Shown: positions 33,906 to 47,300 of the stretch, in pieces
Position numbering within the stretch: the first letter of the stretch is position 1
How the letters are laid out: every line of letters begins with the position of its first letter
Assembly (NCBI GenBank): GCA_964346765.1
Contig: CAYFWB010000001.1
Span: 1-64,000, forward strand
Length of the DNA: 64,000 nt
Direction of reading: 5' to 3'
From: JBGSPQ01 sp964346765
GTDB taxonomy: Bacteria > Patescibacteriota > Gracilibacteria > UBA1369
Translations under genes and position numbers: made by a program
The notes under the pieces: model-generated
What the model was told of the DNA's origin: nothing
The model's database searches: none
What the model saw: the letters and a program-made list of their open reading frames with translations, nothing else

Positions 33906-34814
33906 ATGTCAGAGGCAGAAACAAAACAATCCATGCAACATGACCCCGTAATGAAGGATCAGGTTTTGGATGGTTTGAGTCTTCCGAAAAAACGAAATAT
34001 TGTGGACGCGACTTTAGGATTGGGAGGACATGCCAAAGCGATTTTGGAAAATATGCCAAAAAGTGCCAAGGTTATTGGATTTGATGCCGATTATGATCAT
34101 ATAAAAGAAGCTAAAAAGAAGCTCAGAAAATTTAAAGATCGTGTGATTTTTATCCATAGCAATTTTGAGTATTTGCAGGAGGAATTGCAAAATACAAGAG
34201 TGAGAGCGGTTGACGGAGTGCTTTTTGATTTGGGTATTGCTTCATCTCATGTAGATTTTGCCGACAGAGGTTTTTCTTTTTTAAGGGATGGTGAATTGGA
34301 TATGAGATTTAACCGTAAAGAGGGTAAAACAGCCGCTGAAATCGTTAACAATTATTCGGAAAAAGAATTGATCAGAATTTTTAAGGAGTATGGAGAAGAA
34401 AAGAAAGCCAGAAAGATCGCTATGGAAATAAGGAAAAGAAGAAAAAGTCGAAGATTTAAGACGACTACTGATTTGGCCAAATTTATAGAAAAGAATGTGG
34501 GAAGATGCGGTAGAATTCACCCGGCCACTAGAGTTTTTCAGGCGCTTAGAATTGAAGTGAACAGAGAGTTGGAGGTTTTGCCCGAAGCTTTAAGACAAGC
34601 TGTTGAAGTTTTGAAATCAGGCGGAAGAATTGTGGTTATTTCTTATCATTCGCTTGAAGATCGTATTGTAAAAAATTACTTCAGGGATCTTTCAAGAGGG
34701 GATGATCAGGTTTTGAAATTGATTATAAAAAAACCTTTGGTTCCGACTGAAAGTGAGATTGCAGAAAATCCGCGCAGTAGAAGCGCCAAGATGCGAATCG
34801 TCGAAAAAATATAA
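33906..34814 (+). CDS. rsmH: 16S rRNA (cytosine-1402-N4) methyltransferase RsmH
   Basis: RsmH (MraW) methylates C1402 in the ribosomal P site. The 302-residue product shows HDPVMKDQVLDGL at the start, the SAM-binding VDATLGLGGHAKAIL, FDLGIASSHVDFADRGFSF, HPATRVFQALRIEVNRELE and ISYHSLEDRIVKNYF, ending in the basic PRSRSAKMRIVEK. Its place directly before an ftsL-like gene is the remnant of the dcw cluster order. mraZ is not upstream, and mraY lies 27 kb away. No Shine-Dalgarno is visible before the ATG. Confidence 0.97.
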   Translation: MSEAETKQSMQHDPVMKDQVLDGLSLPKKRNIVDATLGLGGHAKAILENMPKSAKVIGFDADYDHIKEAKKKLRKFKDRVIFIHSNFEYLQEELQNTRVRAVDGVLFDLGIASSHVDFADRGFSFLRDGELDMRFNRKEGKTAAEIVNNYSEKELIRIFKEYGEEKKARKIAMEIRKRRKSRRFKTTTDLAKFIEKNVGRCGRIHPATRVFQALRIEVNRELEVLPEALRQAVEVLKSGGRIVVISYHSLEDRIVKNYFRDLSRGDDQVLKLIIKKPLVPTESEIAENPRSRSAKMRIVEKI

Positions 34815-34992
34815 CCGTTATTGGATGTCATCTTTGTATTACGGATGCAGTCCGTATTTAAACAGAAATCGTAAGAAAAAATCTTTATTTAAAAAGGGAT
34901 CATCCGGTGGATTTGTGACTTCCCGAAGAGCATCGGTGCAAAGGTCCCGCGCGGTTCGGGCGGGGGGTGATAATTTCTTAAGGAGCGGTAAA

Positions 34993-35397
34993 ATGGCAAC
35001 AAAGAGTTTGGTTTTTGGTTTGGCAAAGACCGGGGCGGCGGTTAAAGAGGGGACGGAGACTTTTCAAAAAGCGGTGCAGGTGGCAAAGAATATTAAGAGC
35101 GGAAAGACAAAGTTTGAAATCGGGCCGGCTTCTTTGATCCTGGGCTTGATTATGATTTCCGTGACAATGAGTCTGGTTTATCTGGCTCATTATAATTCCG
35201 TGGCTACGAAAGGATATGATTTGAGAAGGCTTGAAGCGGATAGACAGCAGTTAATGACTCAGTATGATATTAAAAATATGAAACTGGCAGAAGCCAAAGC
35301 TTTGACAACAATTTCTTCCAGTGAAAAGGCCGGTTCTATGAGGAGACCGGCCGGTGCTACGTTTATTCAGGGCGCGACGGCTTTGGCCAGTCGTTAA
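34993..35397 (+). CDS. FtsL-like division protein
   Basis: The 134-residue product has an N-terminal cytoplasmic part, one membrane helix near residues 40-65 (PASLILGLIMISVTMSLVYLA) and a following coiled coil (GYDLRRLEADRQQLMTQYDIKN). This is the architecture of FtsL, and the gene follows rsmH as in dcw clusters. The ATG at 34993 is preferred because AAGGAG lies 7 bp before it, the only good Shine-Dalgarno noticed in the window. A longer frame from 34825 would add a basic 56-residue tail. The stop codon overlaps that of the convergent giant gene. The family call rests on topology and context. Confidence 0.7.
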   Translation: MATKSLVFGLAKTGAAVKEGTETFQKAVQVAKNIKSGKTKFEIGPASLILGLIMISVTMSLVYLAHYNSVATKGYDLRRLEADRQQLMTQYDIKNMKLAEAKALTTISSSEKAGSMRRPAGATFIQGATALASR

Positions 35398-38300
35398 ATT
35401 ATTAAGTCGTAGGTAAGAATCACATTATAAGTGCCTGCAGATTGTAGAGCCGGTACTTGTAGTGAGTAGTTGACGTTTTGTTTTAAGGTCGCGGTTCTGC
35501 CTTCACCCGTGTTTAATTCGCATTGCATTAGGTCATGGACGGTGGACGGGATTGTGTTTTCCGATCCGAAATTGAACAGGAATGAGTTTTCATCTATTAA
35601 TGATCCTGTTGTGTTGAGCGGAGATCCGGAGCATGTTAAGCCGCTGTATTCGCTGTCATATTCTATACCATCTATTTGTGTGCCTCCGGTTGAAGCGGGT
35701 GTGGTGGCTATAAAGAAGTTTTGGAACGGCATGTATGCGCCGCTTGCGGTTTCGAAAGGCGTTGAGGCTTGAACCTGAACAGTGAAACCTCCGTTATCTC
35801 TTGTATCTACAATTTCAAGAAGGTCATTTACGTTGTGAATGTATCCTGTACTGTTATCAGGGCAGGCGGTGGTATCGTCACAAGTGAATTGAATCTGGCT
35901 GGCGACGTTGGTGGATGTTGTTAAGAAATTGAAGCTTTCGGGAGCGGACATTGTGATTGTGCCTTCACCTTCTTGTACGGATACCTGAACACATTGTTGG
36001 TTTGCTCCGGTGACACATTCGAATTCAACATCGTCGGAGCCCAGAATTAATGGCAGACCGGTTATATCCGTCGCGGTGAATGTTACGGTTTGAGGTAATG
36101 TATTGGTTGTGTTGTAGCAGGTTTGGCCGTTAGAGTCAGTTTGCGCCGCGGGATCCGGTGTTACAAGATCGGTACAATCTACTTGAGTGATTACGGCTTC
36201 TTTATTTTGATCCAGTTGGATGTCTCTTCCGGAGATGGGGTTGCTGTTGTCGTCCAGAACTGTAACTGTGATTGTACTGTAATCGCTTCCGTTTGCTGTG
36301 ACTTGTGTTGGAGTGGCCTCAACTGTTGAATTTGCAGGTTCGGGTTCGCCGGCCAGGAATTCAACCTGCGGATGGTCGGTAAGATTGAATGAACTAATCG
36401 GTGTGTCGTATTCAAATTTTGTTGCTTTATGGGTATGAGGTTCGCTTAAAAGTGAGCTTATCCCTACAGAATTGTTGTTATATATTCCTACATATTTACT
36501 ATTAATTGTTTCGGCGGTTTCGTAATGAATTTCTATTCTATTGTTTCTGAATAACTTTATTTCGAATCTGATAGGTTCTATTCCGTCTATCGCGCTGTCT
36601 GCTCTGGCATCCCAAATGAATGTTATGGAGTCTGTATCTGATCTTTGGTAGATACCGCCATTAGTGGTAAGTAAGTCTGTATGGAAACCCGCTATGGCGT
36701 TTGTAAGATTGCCGGATGTAGGGCATCCGCTGGATGATAGTGAAAGGAATCCGTTTGTACACAAATATACGGGGTTTCCTGCAGTGACGGTTTGGTCGTA
36801 AAGTGTAAAGTCAAACGGCATGTTGAATGTTACTTCTGCGTCATCCTGGTTTTCTGAACCGGCAATTAATGTTCCGCTTCCGTTGTATTCGTTAGGTGTG
36901 GATGGGTCTTCCACGTATGTGCTTGTGTCGTATTGTTCTTCGTTGAGTCCGGCGTCGAAAGTTACTGTTCCGGTGGTTAAGGATGAAACCGCGGTGGTGG
37001 CTTGTCCCGTGCCGGTGGTTGTGTAGGATTGAGGCGGCGTTGATCCTGGTGGTGTGTAGGTTGTTGTGTTGGCGCTGTTGTCGTCAATAGTGACAACGTT
37101 TTCTTTGTTTACATCGAATCCGCAGTAATCTGCTAAATGAACCGTTAGGTCGGTGGAATCAACACCGTCTGAATCTACTTGAGCTTTGGAACTGACGAAT
37201 GTTGAAGTGTTTTTGTCGATAATACAGTTTACAAAGTCTACGTAAGCTTTTTGAGTGATTTCGGTGCTGTTGGTTGTGTCCGTGGCGGTGAATTCAACGT
37301 TGTTCGCCATGGTAGAGCTGACCGCCAGGAAGCAGGCTTGTCCGTTTGAGTTGCTTCTTCCGGGGGTGATTACTTTTACGTCCGAAGTTTGGCAGTTGAT
37401 GGCGCGTACTGTTGTGTCTGTGGCGGATACGTTAACCGTTGATCCGGCTACCGGGTTGGATGATGCGTCTTTTAATGTCGCAGTAAGGAGAGTTGTGGAA
37501 ATGCCGTCGGCCATTACTGAGGTTGGTGTCGCGGTGAAGGTTGATGTGTCCGGATCGGTTGCCAGGGTTTCAATTGTGTAGTTATTGGTGCCTTCTGTTG
37601 TAGTTGTGTTGCCGGCGTTATCGGTGGCGGTGACGATTACATTGTTGTTGGTTGTACTTTGGGAATCTAACGGTGATTGTTCCGCGGTGGTCCAAATATC
37701 TAGATTTTCGGTTCCGGATATTGAATCGGCTGTGGAGATCCAGTTGGAAAGGTTGAAGCTGACTGAACTTATTGTGTCCGAATTATTATCGCCGGTGGCG
37801 GAATCGTCCCAACGGCCGGTGGCGGTGTCTCCGGTGATAAAGGCTCCTCCCGTGCCGGATGCTCCTGTTACGGTAATGGCCGATGCGGTGACGGTAGGCG
37901 GTTCGTTATCCACTGTGGCGTTGGTTGTGTCGCTGCCGGTGGTGGAACCTGCCATGTTTGTGGCTGTGACGTTTGCGTTTACGTTTGTGTTATCAATGTT
38001 TCCGGAAACCAGCGTGTAGCAGGCTTCATAGATATCGTCACCACTTGTTCCACTACAAGCTGTGGTGTCGGTCATGGTGGCTGTGGCTGATCCACCCCAA
38101 CCGGAGAGGTCGGCGGTGGCACCGGTTATATCAGGATTGTTGTCGCCTGAACTGGAGTTGTCCCAGGTAACCGTAACCGTGTCGCCGACAATGTAGGTAC
38201 CGTCGGTACCGGTGCCTCCTGAAACGGAAATGTTGGCATCGGTCACTCCCGGTGTGAGAGTGATTTCATTGCTACAGATTTCGGTACCATCCAATATATA

Positions 38301-41300
38301 ATTCGGTGTGACACAGGCCTGCCAGTCTTCACCGGAAAGGGTTTCTTCGGCGGCAATGCTGTCGTAGTCGGGAGTACCGGAGTTATAGAGTTTGGTGATT
38401 TGGTCAGAAGTCAGGTCATGGTCATAAATCAGCACTTCGTCAATAACTCCATCGAAGAATCTTATATTTGGTGTGGCTGAATTATCATAGCTAGCCCCAA
38501 TACTCAAATCTTTGGAATTGCTGTAAATGCTGTCAGGCTGACTTCCATATCCAAAGGCATCAGTCACATCGGATCCATCAAGATATATTTTCATGGAATT
38601 CGAAGGAACAAAAGTGGCCACAATGTGATGCCAACCTGTCGTAAGACTGGCTGTTGAACAAAGCACGCCTCCGTTGAAGGAAGATCCTGTTTCTGAGATT
38701 GTGAAAGCTATCTCATTTGAAGCACACCATGTCTGGTCGCCTATTTCAAGTGTATATGCCCTTTGGGAGCCGTTTGCATCGTATTTGCTTACGAGTGTCT
38801 GCTGTGATGTAAGCGCGTTGATATTAGCCCAAACTGAAATACTCAATGCCCCTGTAATATCCAGGTTTGCTGAATCACTGGCAGTGATGTAGTTATTGGA
38901 ACCATCAAAACTATAAGCCCCGTTGCCGTCGACACCGCTGTCGGAAGACCAGGTGGCACCAGAGACTGTACCATCATTGTCGCTGTCTGAGTAATCCTTC
39001 GTGGTGGTGGATTCACTGCCTCCATTGGCTTCGAATGGCATGTTGAGGGCGGCAATGGAAGATTGGTCCTTTCGCCAGTCGATGATGGCACGGGAACTTG
39101 CCGGTGTGAGGTTATAGCTGAGACTGAGGTCTTCCGTGGCATTGGCGGAAGCCAGTGTAACGGTATCTACTTCAGCCAGGAAATCCTTTTCGGCTGTACA
39201 GCTTTGCACGCCGTCGGCTATGCCGTCATTTGGGGTTACACAGGCTTTCCAGCCTTCTCCGTAATCGGTTTCCAAGTAATCGATGGTGCCGTAATCGGGT
39301 GTGCCGGAGTTGTAAAGGTTGGTGATTTGATCGGTGGTGAGAGCGCGATCATATAAGCGCACTTCATCTATAAGTCCGTCGAAGAAATATTGCATTGAAC
39401 TATCTAGACCCGCACCAATTGTTCTGGCAGCAGCCGTACCGCTATCAAAACCGTTTAATGTTGGTGTAGCGGTATCAGCCAAACTACCATTGATGTATAG
39501 TTTAACTACATTATTAACAGCATCATAAACACCAACCACATGATTCCAGCCTGCGTCAGGGGTTCCACTTACCCATTCAGTGAAGCTATCACCATCATCA
39601 TCGCGTCCAGAAAGGTATATATTATTGTCGGATGTTCTAAAATTCAACGAAAATCTCCAGTATGAACTGCTAGTTGTATTTTCTGTATAAATAGCCGTGT
39701 TGTCTGCTGGTATTGTGTCTACATTAATCCAAGCCTCTATACTGACTTGATCTTGGCCAGCAACTCCACCAGTGGTAGGTAGAGATATATAATCACTTGA
39801 ACCATCAAAACTATAAGCCCCATTGCCGTCGACACCGCCAGTGGAAGACCAGGTGGCATCGCTTACAGTGCCGTCGTTGCCATAGCTGGAGTAGTCTTTG
39901 ACTTCTGTGTTTTCCTTATTGTCATTGGCTTCGAATGGCATGTTAAGAATGGTCATCGAACTTTCGTCGATGCGCCAGTCCACAATGCCATTTAGGCTAA
40001 CCGGGTCGGTTGTGTAGCTGAGAATAAGGTCGTCGTCGGGTGTGTTGCCGGTGAAGCTGATGGTGTCGATGGCCGGCGCCGCGGTGATGGTGCGGTCGGT
40101 ACTGCAAAGCTCGTCTCCATCGAGGCCACCGGTGTTTGGTGTAATGCAGGCCTGCCAGTCGTCGCCGGTGGTGGTTTCCTGGTAGGCAATGCGGTTGTAA
40201 TCCGGGGTACCGGAGTTATAGATGGTAGAAATTTGCTGGGGCGTGAGAGCGCTGTCGAAGATAGTCAGCTCATCAATGATTCCATCGAAGTTATTACCTA
40301 TGTAAATTGAATCCGTACTTGATTCGATGTTGTCGATGCTGGTCATGCTGAAAGGGCTGTTCCCGTCTTCTGTCCCATTGATATAGAGCCTAACTTCATC
40401 ACCTCCAACAAAGGTTAAGGCCAAATGGGTCCAACTGCCTTGTGATGGAACTGTGTTTGAATAATGGACTCCCGAATAGTCGACCCCATCGTTTATTAGG
40501 AATGCATAACTGTCTGTCGAACTTTCATCTCTCCAGAAGACGAACGGAGAAGCTGAGTTGTGATCACCAACTAAGATGATGTCGTCGTCGTCTGAGGTTG
40601 TATTATGGTAGACCCAGGTAGAGAAGGTTGCTTCAGTCAGACCATCTAAGAAACTATCACCCAGGCTGATGTAATCTGTGTAGTTACTAAAGGTGTAAGC
40701 CCCGCCATCAATACCACTCGTAGCCCCCCAAGTAGCTCCACTAACCGTGCCATTATTACCACTATCAGAGTAATCTGTAGTTGATGTTGATTCATTGCCT
40801 CCATTGGCTTCAAAGGGCAGATTGGCCACCGCGTAGGAACTTTGATTCTTTTTCCAGTTGAAGATGGCTTTGGCATCGCTTGGGGTAGTGGAATAGTCAG
40901 CGACTAGGCTTTGCATTTCGTGGGCGGCCGGCAGGGTGTTGGTGTCGACGGTTGGTTTAATGGTGGTGCTGTTACTGCAGACCTCGGTGCCGTCTAAGCT
41001 TGCATTTGGTGTGACGCAGGCCTGCCACGTTTCGCCGGCATTGGTGATGCCGTGGTCGATATTTTCGTAAACGGGTGTGCCTAAATTATAGAGGTCGGTG
41101 ATTTGATCGGCGGTAAGCTGACGTTTGTAAATACGGACTTCATCAATAAGGCCGTCGAAACGGTGGCCGGATTGCGGACTGGATCCGTCGGATTCAGCTC
41201 CAATGAAGGCATCGGCTGTATTGTTAGTGGTAGTACCTGAAAAAGTGGAAGCTGATGTATTATCAAGACTTCCGTCGACATAAACTCTCATATAGTCGCC

Positions 41301-44300
41301 TGATGCCCAGGTACCTACAACATGCACCCATTGGTTGGTTGGTATGACATCCGTGCTATACAGGTCTTGATAGGAGCCATTATGAATCTCAAACCGGAGT
41401 TTTCCGTCGTTATTTCCATAATGATCGGTTACACCCAACTTATATCCACCTGACTGGGTTTTGGAGAAAATCGGTTCTTCATAACCGGTAAAGCCGGTTT
41501 TATAAACCCAGGCTTCGATAGTCAATTCAGAAAAGCTGTCGAGGGAATCGTCATCGGTGATTTTTATGTAATCGCTGCTTCCGTCGAAGTCGTAAGCACC
41601 ATGGCTGTCTACGCCGCTGGTGGAACCCCAGGTGGCGCCGCTTACTGTGCCGTTGTTTTCGTAAGTGGAGTAGTCTGTGGCTGTTGTGCTTTCACTGCCT
41701 CCATTGGCTTCAAATGGCATATTGAGGACGGTGATGGAATCTGAATCCGCCTGCCAGTCAACAACCGCTTTGGCGGAGGAGGGTGTTATGTTGTAGGTTA
41801 GAGCCAAATCGTCGGTTTCGTTTTCGCCGGTGATGACCACGGTGTCTACGGTTGTTACCTTTGTCGCGATGCTGAAAATGATATTGGCTGGATCGCCCAT
41901 TGTAAGGTCAAGCTGGGCCGTCCATTTGTTGTCGGAGCTTGTGTCGTCCCCATCGGTACCATCGTCGTTCATGGTGAACATGCCGCCGGGAGTGTCACAG
42001 CTTGCGTCACTAGGGCATTCATCACTAAGGCTACCATCACCGTCTTTGTCATAAATGAAATAATACGCTGTGCCACTAGCTAAGGCCGGGACATCGAAGT
42101 CGCTGTCTTCCACATCGAATTCGAAATCGACAGTGCCAACATCGACGGTTTCCTGAGCGCCCCATTGACGTGAAAGGATATTATAGTTTGTAGGCGCTCC
42201 TGTAGTCGTCCAGGTTGCGACGCCGTTGTTATTGCCCCATACTAGAAAGTCGCCGTCGGTCTGATTGGCTCCGGCATCGGCCACACGGAGTATAGCGTCC
42301 GGATTGACTGATTTGGACTGGGTCTGGTCGAGTTCCGATAGGTCGTCTTGACCGATACCAGCGATGTCGTAACGGTAAGGATTCTGAGAGGCGCCATCGT
42401 GCGCATCCCAAATAACATTGCCCGAAGAATCCAGATAATCACCTTTTTCATTCTCGCTGCTAACATCGGACTGGTCGAGGGTGATACCGTATTTGAGGGC
42501 GAGGTAGGTAAGAATCTTTTGCTGTTCCGTTGCAGAAAGGTAGGTGCCGCTGGCTGGGGCATAGGCAATGAATTCGGCCAGATTTCCTTCCCATTCTTGA
42601 TTGGTATCGAAACTGCCGCAGTTTGAATCCTGTTCTTCACCAAGCACTAAACACTGTCCTGTCGGAATCGTCGTGCCATTAGTGGCTGACATCACCTGTG
42701 CCCCATCGAAGAGCTGAGTGTGAGAGTCGTTTTGATCTCTGCGTACAACAGATATATGCGGAATGCCGTCGTCCCAGTCTACGTTACTGGAAGTCTGAGA
42801 ACTGCTGATGAAAGATGAAATTGTTCCATTGTACCTCATGTAGATCATATTTTCATTGTCTCCGCCGTAGCCATATATCGCTTCGGCACCGGAAGTCAGA
42901 TCATCCCGTGAGTAAACGGAGGCAATAAAAAGTTCATCTTGAGGATAAACGTTTAGCGAGCTTACACCCAGGCGATCTGTTGGACCGAAATCAAGGGCTG
43001 GATTGTAGTTGAAAAGGCTATTGTAATAGGTGGGGTAGGTTCCGCCAATGGCCGGACTGGTGTTGTGATCCAATGTGATTTCATTGACCGAATTATCAGT
43101 CCAGGCTTCGACTTCCTGACTGTCATTTCCCGTCACACCAGCATCCGCCTTGAGCCAGAGATTTAAGCCCCCTGTTACACCACCCGGACTGGGTAGCTGT
43201 GGGCCGGCAAGCGTAATGTAGGCCGGATATGGGTCAGCATCAAGCAGAATATTTTTTAAATTAACCCCGGTAAAGCTTATTACGCCATTATTTATGGAAG
43301 CTCCTGTGGTATGAATACTGTCAACATTGCTGAAATTACTGTCATCATGATCAATGAGCAGGGCAAAATCCGAAGCATCGGCAAACTTATCAAGAATTTT
43401 TTGGTTGTTAAGGTCGAAGGATACGTTGACTGTCCCCACACCATTACTGTTTCCCTCTCCGTTTTGCCTGGTATACCATTCACGAGTCAGTCTGACCTCC
43501 GCATTGGCAGGCAAGCCGCTGCTTGGTATTTCCGTAGAGGCCGTTGCAAGCGATCCGTTGTCGTTACCCCAGGCCAGGAATTCAAGGTTCTCCAGATCGG
43601 ATGGACTGGAAATCGTGAGAATGCTGTCTGAATTAACTGAACTGGAACTGGTTTGGTTTAGGCCAGAATCGTCATCCTGTCCGATACCGGCGATGTCGTT
43701 CACATAACTGCCGAACGATGAAATATCAACCATGTAGGTGGTTCCGTCGGAAGCCACATAATCACCTTCCTGGTGGGATCCGATGGCCTCGCGAGTGGTG
43801 CTGTCGCCATCGGTGTCGTCGCTAAGCGTGATTCCGTATTTAAGCGCGAGATAGGAATAGATTTTCTGCCTTTCAGCAAGCGTTGGGTAACTGCTGTAAA
43901 AAATAAGTTCTGCCAGATCTCCCTTGAAGGCCTGACTTGTATCGAATCCACCACAATTACTGTCGGGATCTTCAGCCAGCACCAAACATTCACCGGTCGG
44001 CAGAGCCGTTCCGTCAGAAGCGGAGATGTTTGTTTTTTCCCCGTTAAACTCACCATAGATATCACTACTGCTCCTGAGACCGGACATAATGTGTGGAATA
44101 CCATCGTCCGATCCGACCGATGAGGAGTAGCCGAAAGTGCCGGAAACTACAGAAACCATTTCCCCGGCATCATCGACCTCTAACAAGATTTCGTTGCCTG
44201 CGCCATAACCGAAGATGGTTTCTTTGTAGGCTGTATCGGAACGGCTGTAAACCGCGGTGACAAAAAGGTCGCCAGTCGGAATATGAGTCATAGAATCCGT

Positions 44301-47300
44301 TCCCAGACGGTCGCTCGTGTCATCAAAGGTTAAGCCCGGATTACCATTGAAAAGACTATTGTAGTAAGTGGGGTAGGTTCCGCCAATGGCCGGACTGGTG
44401 TTGTGGTCAAGGGTGACGCCGTAATCGCCTCGATCCTTCCAGGCCGTGACATCCGTACCGTTGCCGGAATTGGTCACGCCGGCATCAGCTTTAAACCATA
44501 ATTCTAAATTAGAAGCAAGCCCACCCGGTCTTGGCGGCTCGGGGCCGGCCAGACTGATGTAGCTTCCGTCAGCGATGGTGGCTCCTGTGAAGGAAATGAC
44601 ATCGCCATTGAAAGATGCACCTGTGGTATGAATGGTGGCACCACTACTGAAATCGCCATCGGCATCGATGAGCAAGGCGTAGTCGCCGGCGACACCTGAA
44701 TTTTTCAGAGAATCAGTATTACTCAGATCGTAAGCAACCGTAACTGTTCCCACACTTCCCGTATGCTGGATTTTCCACTCCCGGTTCAAACGAACATCAG
44801 CGTTAGAAGGTATGCCACTACCGGGAATTTCGGTTGAAAAACCTTCTCCGTCATCGTTCCCCCAAACCATAAATTCGCCATCACCAAGGTCAGTCGGACT
44901 GGAGACGGTGAGCAGAGAATCATCATTTTCTGAACGCGACTGAGTTTGATTCAGCTTGCCGCCATCGTCCTGTCCAATACCGGCAATGTCGTAGCGATGC
45001 GTTTCTTGCAAGGTGCCGTCATGGGCGTCCCAGATCACACTGCCATTTGAATCCAGGTAGTTACCTGTGCCGTCGTTGGTCGTAGCGCCGGACTGGTCGA
45101 GGGTGATACCGTATTTCAAGGCCAGATAGGAATCAATTTTTTGAATATCCGTGTCGGTAAGGTTATCATCATACAAGACGACTTCTGCCACGTCTCCGCG
45201 GAAGTACTGCTCTGCCTGAAAGCCTCCGCAAACCGAATCCTGGTCGGCCCCCAGAACAAGACAGCCGTTTGTGCCTAAAGTATCCCCTTGCGTACCGGAA
45301 CCGGCTGATCCTCCATCTAAGAAAATGTTTACCGATGAGCCGTCCCGACGAGTTGCCATAATATGCGGTTCTGTGTCAGCTGAACCGACGTCGCTTGATG
45401 ACACGGTGGTGCCACTAATAAAGGCATCGATGGTGCCATCCGTTCTTGGTGTTATCAGGATATCGTTCGAATCGCTTGTGCTGGCATAACTGTAAATATT
45501 TTCACCACCGACGTTTCCGTCGAAACCGCTATAGACAATGGCCAGATAGAGATTATTAGTCGGCGTATAAGTCAGGGAATCCACGCCGAGCACGTCACCC
45601 ACATTATTGGAATCAAGATCGCCTTCAAAATAAAGGGCGGGGCTGTTATTGATTCGGCTTGAGTAATAGGTGGGGTATGTTCCGTCAATAGACGGGCTGG
45701 TATTGTGGTCGAGTGTGATGCCTCCGACACCCTGATCTTTCCAAGCGGTCGCGTTGGTGCCGCTTCCTGTATTGGAAACTCCGGCATCCGCCTTGAACCA
45801 AAGTTGAAGGTTACTGATGACGCCCGCAGGGCCGATAGCGGCAGGACCTGCCAGAGTAACGTAATCCCCATCGGAAATCGTGGCGCCAGTAAAGCTTATT
45901 TTGTTGTCATTAAGAGCCGCGCCAGTAGTATGGATGGTGACACCGCTACTGAAATCACCATCGGCATCGATGAGCAGGGCATAATCGCCTGCCAAGGTAC
46001 TCCGAAGGCCTGATTGATTATTTAAATCGAATTCCACTGTCACTGTTCCCACACCATTTCCGTCATCGTTCTGGAATAACCATTCGCGTGTCAGGCGGGC
46101 ATCCGCGTTTGTCGGCATGCCGCTGCCGGGAATTTCTGTAGAAGCGGTGGACAGTGAACCATCATCATTGGCCCAGGTCATGAATTCCAGGTTGTCCAGA
46201 TCGGAGGCGCTGGATACTTCCAGCAGGCTGTCACTGTTTGCTGAACTCGCACTGGTCTGCGACAGGTCACTGTCATCATCCTGACCGATACCAGCCACGT
46301 CGTTGACGTAGGTACCATTAGCCGAAATATCGAACATAAGGGTGCTACCGTCGGAAGCTACATAATCGCCTTCCTGGAAGGAACCGATGGCTTCACGAGT
46401 GATGCTGTCACCGTCGGTGTCGTCGCTAAGCGTGATACCAAATTTCAGGGCTAAGTAGGAATGCAGTTTCATCTGCTGAGTATCAGTCGGATATCGGTCG
46501 TACATAATAAACTCACCGAAGTCCCCTTCGAAGTCAAGGCTACTGCCACGGATGTTGCAGTCACCATAATCCAGCAGCTCCCCGAGGATGAAGCAGGCAC
46601 CGTCGTAAATGCCACCTGAATTTGATTCGGAAGCAATCTCCTTGCCGTCGAAGACCTGGCTGTGGGTGGAGCCCGAGCGGCGCATGGTGATGATATGGGG
46701 GTTTTCGTCATCGGAGCCTACAATGTCTGTGTAAAGTGTATTATCTGCCAGTTCGCCTCTGTAACTGCCGTCGGGGTACAGGGTTAAGGAGGTATTGGAA
46801 TTACCGTAAGACCAGATCCATTCATCGTTGGCGTCTTCGTTCAGGTAAACGGTGGTGATCCAGAGGTCGCCGTCGGGCATGTCGTAGAAGTCTTTAATGC
46901 CCAAATGATCGTCGGAAGCGGAAAAATTGACCGCCGGCTGGCCGTTGATGCGGTTGGAATACCAGACGGGATCCGAGCCGCCGAAGCCGGCTTCCGTGCG
47001 GTCTAGGTAGAAGGCATAGGGGCCAAGGTCGGTCCAGCCGGTGGCACTGGTGTCGTTACCGGTCTGGGAAACACTTGAAGAGTCGGCGCGGAGCCAGAGT
47101 TTAAGGTCGGTACCAAGGCCAACCGGATAAGTTTGTGCACTGTCCTTTGTTGCGATGGTGAACAGTACCCCGGGCTGAACGCTGGCAGTCGGGAAATCGA
47201 ATCGGTAACTCCATTTATCATCGCCGGAAGTGTCATCGCCGCTGGTGCCGCTGTCGTTCATGGCTATCGGTGTTTCATCGGCCAGACTGCCATCGTCATC

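Noticed and set aside
37255..38019. Several long plus-strand frames opposite the giant gene
   Set aside because: Thr/Ser-rich repeats on one strand yield open frames on the other; none has a start signal or family motif.
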